From Cymbidium sinense (taxonomy: Eukaryota; Streptophyta; Magnoliopsida; Asparagales; Orchidaceae): 64,000 nucleotides of DNA. Below are positions 57,351 through 64,000 of the stretch, one piece after another. A program made the position numbers and the translations under genes. Position 1 is the stretch's first letter. Each line of letters starts with the position of its first letter. The stretch is taken from contig JAKCPB010001399.1 in the NCBI GenBank assembly GCA_021442155.1, forward strand, positions 112,973 through 176,972, read 5' to 3'. The notes under the pieces are model-generated. The model did not search any database. It saw nothing but the letters and a program-made list of their open reading frames with translations, and had not been told where the DNA came from.

Positions 57351-59286
57351 AATATCTTAGCTTGGTTTTTTATGATCTTTTTGGTTTGGTTGCCCCTTGT
57401 TAAGCCCTCTTTGGGTTATGGTTATCAACTTATTTTCTCTCTTTGGCCTGAGTTGGGTCATGTTTTTGATCTCTTACTTTTGGATTATTTTTTTACTAAC
57501 TGGTGGTTAGTGTAGTGTTGTTTTGGTTTTTTTTTTTTATGGTTTCTATCTATCTAGTTGGGTATTTACCATAATTTTCCTATCCTATTTTTATATCCTC
57601 CTTTTGGTTTGTGGCTGTACTTCTTTTCTTTTCTGTGTGGGTTTTGCCTCTTTTAGGCTACTTGCTAACTTACGAGTTGGTTCAATTTGTTTTGGTGGTT
57701 ATAGGTGGCTTTGTTGGCGGTTGGTTGGCTGGTTGGGTTGGTTGGATGGTGGCTATTATTTTCATTTTCTATTGGTGATTGATCTAGTGGGCTATTGGTG
57801 GTTTATCTTTGGCTTGATTTTAGCATGGTGGAGGTTGTTGGTTAGTTATTATTTTCTCTATTTTCTTGACTAGGGCTTCATGGTTGGTTTTGTTGATTTT
57901 TATTCTGTTTCTTTTGGTTATTGTATGGACCTCCTCCTGTATTGGCCTTCCTCTCTTAGCTGCAGGGGCTTTGTGTTTGCATATTATTCTGGATTGGTTG
58001 GTTGAAGGCTATTTTGTGGTTGTTAGTTGGCCTCGAGGGCTGGTGGCTTGGTTGGGTGCCATTATTATTGATGTTCTTGTTGGCTGGCTTCTTCTTGCTT
58101 TATACCTTTTTTTCTTTATTTGGTCTACCTAGATCAGATTTTCTTTTGCCTTGGTTGGGTTTGGTGGCTATCTTCTTCTACCCATTCCCTATCTAGGGTG
58201 ATTTTTTGATATGTTGTTGGTCTTTTTGACTTGGGTTTTCTGCTATTATGGTGGTTGGCTAGGAGGTTATGTTGGCTAGCTGGTTTAAATAGTTGTATTG
58301 GTTGGCTGGGTTTGTTGGTGGGGTGGCTATTTTGGCCGATTTTTCTTGTACCTTTGGTGACTGTTATGGGAACCTGCTGGTGTTCTTTATGTGACCTATA
58401 TTTTGGGTTTCCTTTTGCTTTATTTTTTCTCTTGCAAAAGCTGACCCTTTTCTTATTTAGGTGGTAGCCTTGCTGTCCTCCCCTTTTGCAGTTAGGCTAG
58501 TTGTTTTTACTAGCTCTTTTTTTCTACTTTATTGATGGATGATATGAGCACTTGTGTTTTTCTTTTTTGCTCTTGTTTGTCTCTGGTTTGTGTTGTTACC
58601 CTATCATGATTGGTCCTTTTATTTTGTTATTCTTTTTTGGTGGTAGCTTTTGTGGTGCTCCTACTATATTGCTGCTATCCTAGATGGTTGGTTGATTATG
58701 TGCCTTATTGGGCTTGGTTATTCTAATGGCTTGGTGGTTGGCTTTCATGTTTGCTATTTGGAGGATATTGTACTTCGGATGTGAGACTTTGAATGATGGA
58801 CTACATGAGGTATCGGCTATGATGGCCTTGATGCCTCCCATCTTTCTTTTTTTGGCTAGTAGTGCTATATGCAATTGTAACCCTTCTCCTGATGTTTGGA
58901 TGCTTACATATAGTGTTGCTCTTGAGATGATTATAAGCTTGAGCCTTTTCTTTACTTTACTCCTTTTGTTTGCTCTTACTTTTTATGCTTCTTAATTGTA
59001 CTCATCCTTTCAAAAGAATGTTGCAGATTTATTTTATAGGTTGGGAGAGTCTTGTAGGTGGATCTTGCTGGTATCAAATAGACCAAATGAAGTTTGTTGC
59101 TGCTCATATGGATTTTCTACTATTGATTTTTTGGTTTTTCTTTTTCTTTCTATCCTTCATTATTATAATAGTTAGGGGGTTTATCTCTTTAGGATTTATT
59201 GTACCTCTTTGAGCATTAGCATAAAGATTTACCCTCTAAAGACTTTGCACTTTTTTCTTTGGCAAAAAAATTTTCAATTTCCTAAT
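57351..59286 (+). other. LINE-B 3' region, T/G-rich
   Basis: The strand is dominated by T and G, with TTGGTTGGCTGG-like words at about 57,700-58,480. It holds a series of overlapping open frames (57,523-57,873, 57,866-58,132, 58,231-58,467, 58,708-58,995). Their products are just Leu/Phe/Trp/Val runs expected from such composition, with no recognised domain or conserved motif. I regard them as chance frames in a LINE 3' UTR. The final ~80 bp resembles the LINE-A 3' end. Confidence 0.55.
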
Positions 59287-59293
59287 AAAAAAA

Positions 59294-60204
59294 CCCTAAA
59301 CCCTAAAACCCCAAAACCCTAAACCCTAAACCTAAACACTAAACCCTAAACCCTAAACCCTAAACCTTAAACCCAAACCATTAACCCTAATCCCAAAATC
59401 CCTAAACCCTAAACCCTAAACCTAAAACCTAAACCTAAATTAAATAAAACCTAAAAATAAAATAAATAAAAAATACCTAAATAATAAACAAAATAAAATA
59501 AAATAAAACCTAAACTAAAACATAACCTAAACCTAAACCTAAAATAAAATAAAATAAAATAAAATAAACTAAAATAAAATAAATTTAAATTTAATAATAA
59601 AATCAAATAAACCTAAGAATAAAAAACCTAAAATAAAACTAAACATAAAATAAAATAAAAACTCAAAATAAACCTAAATTAAAATAAAATAAAACTAAAT
59701 CAAACCTAAACTATAAAATAAACATAAAATAAAACATAATTATAAATAAAATAAAACCAAATCTTTAAACTAAAGAATACAAAACTTAAAATAAATAAAA
59801 ATAAACCTAAACCTAAACTAAAATAAACTAAAATAAAATAAAAAAAACTTAAAATAAACTAAACCTAAAATAAATGAAATAAAATAAACTAAAAAATAAA
59901 TAAACCTAAACTAAAAATAAAAAAAAAAAAGAAAAAATGTAAAACCTAAACCTAAAATAAATAAAACCTAAACCTAAAAATAAAAAATAAAACATAAACC
60001 TAAAATAAAATAAAAATAAAACTAAACTAAAATAAATATAAACCTAAACCTAAACCTAAAAGTAAACTAAAATAAAAACCTAAATTAAAATGAATAAACC
60101 TAAATAAATATAAATAAATAAAATTAAAAAAATAATATACTAAAATAAATAAAATAAACTAAATAAACAAAGAATATAAATCGGTTTACTATTAAAAAAA
60201 AAAA
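59294..60204. repeat. Telomere-like satellite unit after LINE-B
   Basis: Fairly clean CCCTAAA repeat at 59,294-59,430 directly after the LINE A-run, then CCTAAA/ATAAA repeat, then a boundary motif at 60,180-60,204 (TCGGTTTACTATT plus A-run). Confidence 0.85.
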
Positions 60205-61679
60205 TCCTAAACCTTAAACCCTAATAATCCTAATCTAAACTAAACCCTAAACTAACCAAACCTAAACCTAAACCCTTAACTCCTAAACCAAACCTACACT
60301 ATACCCTACTAAACTCCTAAAAATCCCAAAACTCTAAACTTAACCCTAAACTAACTAACCTAATACCCAAAACACTAACACTAAACCCTACCAAACTTAC
60401 TAACCTAAATTAAAACTCTAAATCTAACCAACCCTAAACCTAACTTCCTTTCTAAACCTAAACTCTCATCCACTAAACCCTAAACACCTCTCCTAAACCT
60501 CTAAACTCTACCACTCCTAAACCTTAAACTTTACCTAAATCTAACCAAAAAACCTCTAAACCTAAATAAATAAACCCTCTAAAAAATAAATAAATAAAAC
60601 CTAAACTAAACCCTAAAAAATAAATAAAATAAAATTAAAATTAAATAAATAAATACTAAAATAAAAACCTAAATAAAATAAATAAATAAAATAAATAAAT
60701 AAAAAAAATTAAATAAAATAAAATAAAAAAACTAAAATAAAAACTTAACCTAAAATAAAATAAATAAAATAAATAAAAATAAATATCAAATAAAATAAAA
60801 TAAAATAAACCTAAACTAAACTAAGATAAAAACTAAAATAAAATAAGATAAAATAAACCTAAAATAAAACCTTAAAACCTAAAAAAACCATACACTAAAA
60901 TGAAAACCTAAACCAAACTAAAAAGAAACTAAAAATAAAATAAATAAAAAAACTAAAATAAAAATAAAATTAAAAAATAAAATAAAATAAAAAAACATAA
61001 ATTAATACCTAAACATTAACCTCAACCAAAAAAAAAATAAAATAAAATAAATGCTAAACTAAAATAAAATAAATAAAACCTAAACTAAAAATAAAATAAA
61101 CCTAAAGAAACTAAACATAAATTAAAATAAAAAATACAATAAAATAAAATAATAAAAAACTTAAACCTAAAAATAAACCAAAAATAAATAAAAATCAAAC
61201 CTAAACTAAACTAAAAAAACCTAAACTAAAATAAACAAAATAAAATAAACCTAAACCTAAACTAAAATAAATAAAACCTAAACCTAAACCTAAAATAAAC
61301 TAATCCTAAACCCTAAACAAAATAAAATAAAATAAACTAAAAATAAACCTAAACCTAAACTAAAAAATAAAATTTAAAATAAACCTAAAACATAAAACTA
61401 AAACCTAACCTAAAAATAATAAAACCTAAACATAACCCTAAAATAAAAATAAAACCTAAACCAAAATAAAACTAAATAAAACTAAATGAAAAATAAATCT
61501 AAACATAAACCTAAACCTAAAAAAAATAAATAAATAAACCTAAAATAAAAAAAAAAAACAAAACTAAATTAAAACAAAAAAATAAACATAAATAATAAAA
61601 AATTAAGTAAACTATAAAATAAAAAAAATAAACTAAATAAACCTAAACCTATCAATTTACTTAATTTTTTTTAAAAAAA
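60205..61679. repeat. Telomere-like satellite unit
   Basis: CCCTAAA-type DNA with CTCC/ACTCC variants (60,205-60,560), ATAAA/CCTAAA repeat, and a boundary motif at 61,649-61,679 (ATCAATTTACTTAATTTTTT plus A-run). Length about 1.47 kb. Confidence 0.85.
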
Positions 61680-61822
61680 TCCTAAACCCTAAATCCTAAA
61701 CCCTAAATCTAAATCTTCTAACCCTAAACCCTAAACCATAAACCCAAACCCTAAACATAAATTTAAAGTAACTAAATAAATTTAAAAATAAACCTAAACC
61801 TAAACCTAAACTTAAACCCTAA
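61680..61822. repeat. CCCTAAA-rich segment before copy J
   Basis: CCCTAAA and CCTAAA repeat, about 140 bp, ending in ACCCTAAG joined to AATGGGT of copy J. Confidence 0.85.
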
Positions 61823-62302
61823 GAATGGGTAGAACCTTGACATCAAGAACATCACCACAACCAAGCTCGCCTAGATCAAGGTGGAGGCAAAGGTGGAGTT
61901 ACGGTTATCGTAATGGTGGTGGGGGATCTGAAGGTGTTGGTTGATATAGAGGTGGTGGTCAGAGCAGTGGTGGTTATGGAGGCAGGAGGAGCAATAGAGG
62001 TTATATCCGTGGTGGTGGCAGAGGGAGAGATCAGGGATATGATGGTGGATCCTATTACTCAAGAGGCTGGGGTGGTTCTGATGGGGCCTGGAGAAATTGA
62101 AGGATGACTAATCCAATCTATTGCTTATGGAACTATGTCTTTATAGTAAGGACAGTTCTAATTTTGTAGGGTTTTTTATTTTCTCTATGCGAGCTCATTT
62201 TTTATCTATGACATTGCTTGTGTCTTAGAAAACTTGGTGTGCTAGTTGGTTTAAAATGAGAAGAAGAAATGTTGAATCTGAATTTATTCTTAATTAAAAA
62301 AA
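61823..62302 (+). pseudogene. GR-RBP retrofragment, copy J (nearly complete)
   Basis: At 480 bp this is one of the two longest copies, with copy C. The RRM end (AATGGGTAGAACCTTGACAT, the NGxNLDxxNIT equivalent) is followed by the Gly-rich tail with GGGQSSGGYGGRRSNRGYIR, GGGRGRDQGYDGG and SYYSRGWGGSDGAWRN. The stop is near 62,100 and the 3' UTR is complete, ending GAATTTATTCTTAATT plus A-run at 62,302. A few frameshifts and stops (for example TGATAT for a GGATAT) break it. Frames 61,871-62,062 (minus) and 61,913-62,107 (plus) are off-phase shadows. Confidence 0.85.
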
Positions 62303-63248
62303 CCAAAAATTCAAAACCCTAAACTAAAACTTGAACCCTAGACCTAAACCTAAACCCTAAAAAACCTTAAACCCTAAACCCTAAATCCCCTAAACCTAAA
62401 AACCTAAACCCTAAACCCAAACCTACCCTAAACCTCACTCAACTAACCCAAAACCCTAAACCTAAACTAAACCCATTGAAAACCTAAACATAAACTAAAT
62501 AAAACCTAAAATAAAATAAATAAAAACCTAAACAAAAATAAAATAAAAACATAAAATAAAATAAATCCAAATCTAAACCTAAAGCTAAACCTAAAAAGAA
62601 AGTAAAATATAAAACTTAAATAAAATAAATAAAACCTAAACTAAACTAAAAAATAAACCTAAAAAATAAAACTAAACCTAAATAAAATAAAATAAATAAA
62701 ATAAAATAAATTAAATTAAATAAAACCTAAACCTAAAAATAAATAAAACATAAACCCTAAACCTTAAACTAAAACCTAAACCTAAAATAAAATAAAATAA
62801 ACATAAAATAAACATAAACTAAAATAAACTAAACTAAAATAAATAAACCTAAACCTACCTAAAAATAAATTAAACCTAAATGTTAACCTAAACCCTAAAA
62901 TAAACTAAATAAAAAATAAACCTAAACCTAAAATAAAATTAAACTTAAAATAAATCTAAAACCTAAACCTAAAAAAAATAAAAATAAACTTAAAAAACAT
63001 AAATATAAAAAAATAAAACCTAAACATGAAAATAAAATAAAATAAAACTACTCTAAATAAATAAACCTAAACCTAAAAATATACTAAAATAAAAAGCCTA
63101 AACTAAAATAAAGAAACCTAAAATAAATAAACTATACTAAAAAAATGAAAATATACCTATATAAAATAAAAAAATAATACATTAAAATAAATAAAAGTAA
63201 ACTAAATAAATAAATAAACATACACTTTTAAATAAATAAAAAAAAAAC
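62303..63248. repeat. Telomere-like satellite, remainder of unit with copy J
   Basis: CCCTAAA-rich DNA to about 62,470, then CCTAAA/ATAAA repeat. A very weak boundary motif may lie at 63,221-63,248 (ACACTTTTAAATAAAT plus A-run). Confidence 0.8.
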
Positions 63249-64000
63249 AAACTTATCCTTAAACCCTCAACGCTAAACCCAACCCTAAACCTTCAACATC
63301 CTAAACCTAAAATTAACCAGAAACCACAACCATAAACTTAAACCCTAAACTCTATGCCCTAAAAACCCTACTAACTTACCCTAAACCCTAAACCCTAAAC
63401 CCCAAACCCTAAACCCCAAACCATAAACCCTAAAAAACCTAAAATCATAAACTAAATAACCTAAAAAAAAATAAATTAGAATCCTAAACATAAATAAAAT
63501 AAATAAAATAGAAACCTAAACTAAAATATACTTAAACTAAACCTAAACCTAAACCCAAAAAGTAAAATGTAAAAAAATAAAATAAAATAAAAATAAAACT
63601 AAAATAAAATTAAATAAATAAAACCTAAAATAAACTATAAAATTTTAAAAAAACCTAAAATAAAATACTTAAATAAAATAAAATTAAATGTAAAATAAAA
63701 AAATAAAATAAAATAAAATAAAATAAAATAAAACAAACTAATTTCTTAAACCTAAAAAGTTAAAAAAATAAATAAAAAAAATTGAACTTAAAAAATAAAT
63801 TAAACTATACCTAAACTAAAATAAACTAAAATAAAATAAATAAAATCTAAACCTAAACCTAAATAAATTAAATAAAACAAAATAAACTAAAAAAACTAAA
63901 CCTAAACTAAAAATAAAACTAAAAATAAACCTAAAATAAAACCTAAAAACCTAAAAAAAAAGAAAATAAAACTAACCTAAACTTAAACCTTAAAAAAAAA
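63249..64000. repeat. Telomere-like satellite, partial last unit
   Basis: A CCCTAAA-rich block at about 63,255-63,450, then CCTAAA/ATAAA repeat to the window end. No gene. Confidence 0.85.

Larger units (their letters stand above)
52861..59293 (+). mobile_element. LINE-B: 5'-truncated L1-type non-LTR retrotransposon (decayed)
   Basis: This element is about 6.4 kb on the + strand and starts inside ORF1 (5' truncation, as is usual for LINEs). It keeps endonuclease, RT, Cys/His and RNase H remnants and a ~1.9 kb 3' region. It ends with CCTAAT and an A-run at 59,287-59,293, followed by CCCTAAACCCTAAA. ORF2 clearly belongs to the same family as LINE-A, and the last ~80 bp of the two elements also correspond (GAGCA-TAG near 59,212 and GAGCAGTAG near 16,587). 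The middle of the 3' region is different. Its flanks are telomeric repeat, so a target duplication cannot be told from the array. Confidence 0.88.

Noticed and set aside
57523..58132. Overlapping open frames of 116 and 88 codons as possible membrane protein genes
   Set aside because: The products are only Leu/Phe/Trp/Val/Gly runs dictated by T/G-rich DNA. They overlap each other, lie in the 3' region of a LINE, and show no conserved motif.
61913..62107. Recurrent MVVGDLEVLVDMEVVV-like frame seen at 16,640, 19,915, 21,661 and 61,913 as a conserved small protein
   Set aside because: It is a shifted reading of the GR-RBP Gly-rich tail (GGN codons read as GTG/GAG). It recurs only because the nucleotide fragment recurs. 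The correct frame is the Gly/Arg/Tyr-rich one.

Overview
Organism and overall nature. This is repeat-dominated, AT-rich nuclear DNA from a land plant. The plant assignment rests on three things seen in the sequence: Arabidopsis-type telomere repeats (CCCTAAA on the + strand), L1-type LINEs that carry a DUF4283/CCHC ORF1 and a C-terminal RNase H, and a Ty3/gypsy element with the two RNase H domains of the Tat (Ogre-like) lineage. Long interstitial telomere-like DNA and old nested retrotransposons suit a large-genome species such as a gymnosperm, but that is inference. I find no intact host gene, no tRNA or rRNA gene and no CRISPR. Nearly all the short open frames are chance frames in low-complexity DNA.

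Layout. 1-9,134: telomere-like satellite. 9,135-16,679: LINE-A, inserted in the satellite with a visible target-site duplication. 16,680-21,990: satellite. 21,991-40,440: nested LTR-retrotransposon block with a decayed minus-strand Tat/gypsy element (gag, protease, RT-RNase H, archaeal-type RNase H, integrase), two sets of large inverted repeats and several tandem repeats. 40,441-48,321: satellite. 48,322-50,692: a second, more degraded integrase-to-RT fragment of the same gypsy family. 50,693-52,860: satellite. 52,861-59,293: LINE-B, 5' truncated. 59,294-64,000: satellite.

The satellite is the main discovery. It is a higher-order repeat with unit boundaries about 0.85-2.0 kb apart. Each unit runs: a CCCTAAA-rich block, then a block degenerated to CCTAAA/ATAAA/TAAA, then a boundary motif TAGTTTACTTAATTT followed by an A-run, then CCCTAAA again. 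Ten units carry a 0.2-0.48 kb fragment of a glycine-rich RNA-binding protein (GR-RBP) mRNA: the last RRM strand, the Gly-rich tail, the stop and about 200 bp of 3' UTR ending in an A-run. Two more sites keep only the last ~35-45 bp of it. Eight of the ten start at about the same internal codon directly after a CCTAAG-like telomeric end, so one retrocopy appears to have been amplified together with the telomeric DNA. All GR-RBP copies and both LINEs are in the same orientation, and nearly every 3' A-run abuts CCCTAAA or a close derivative. This fits priming of reverse transcription by the TTT of the G-rich telomere strand on a poly(A) RNA.

Caveats. Some GC-richer blocks with CCTGGG-like repeats look like a known nanopore base-calling error of telomeric C-strand repeats, and the 43-52 kb part carries many small deletions, so part of the apparent degeneration may be technical. 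Identities are judged by eye; no alignment or database search was run.
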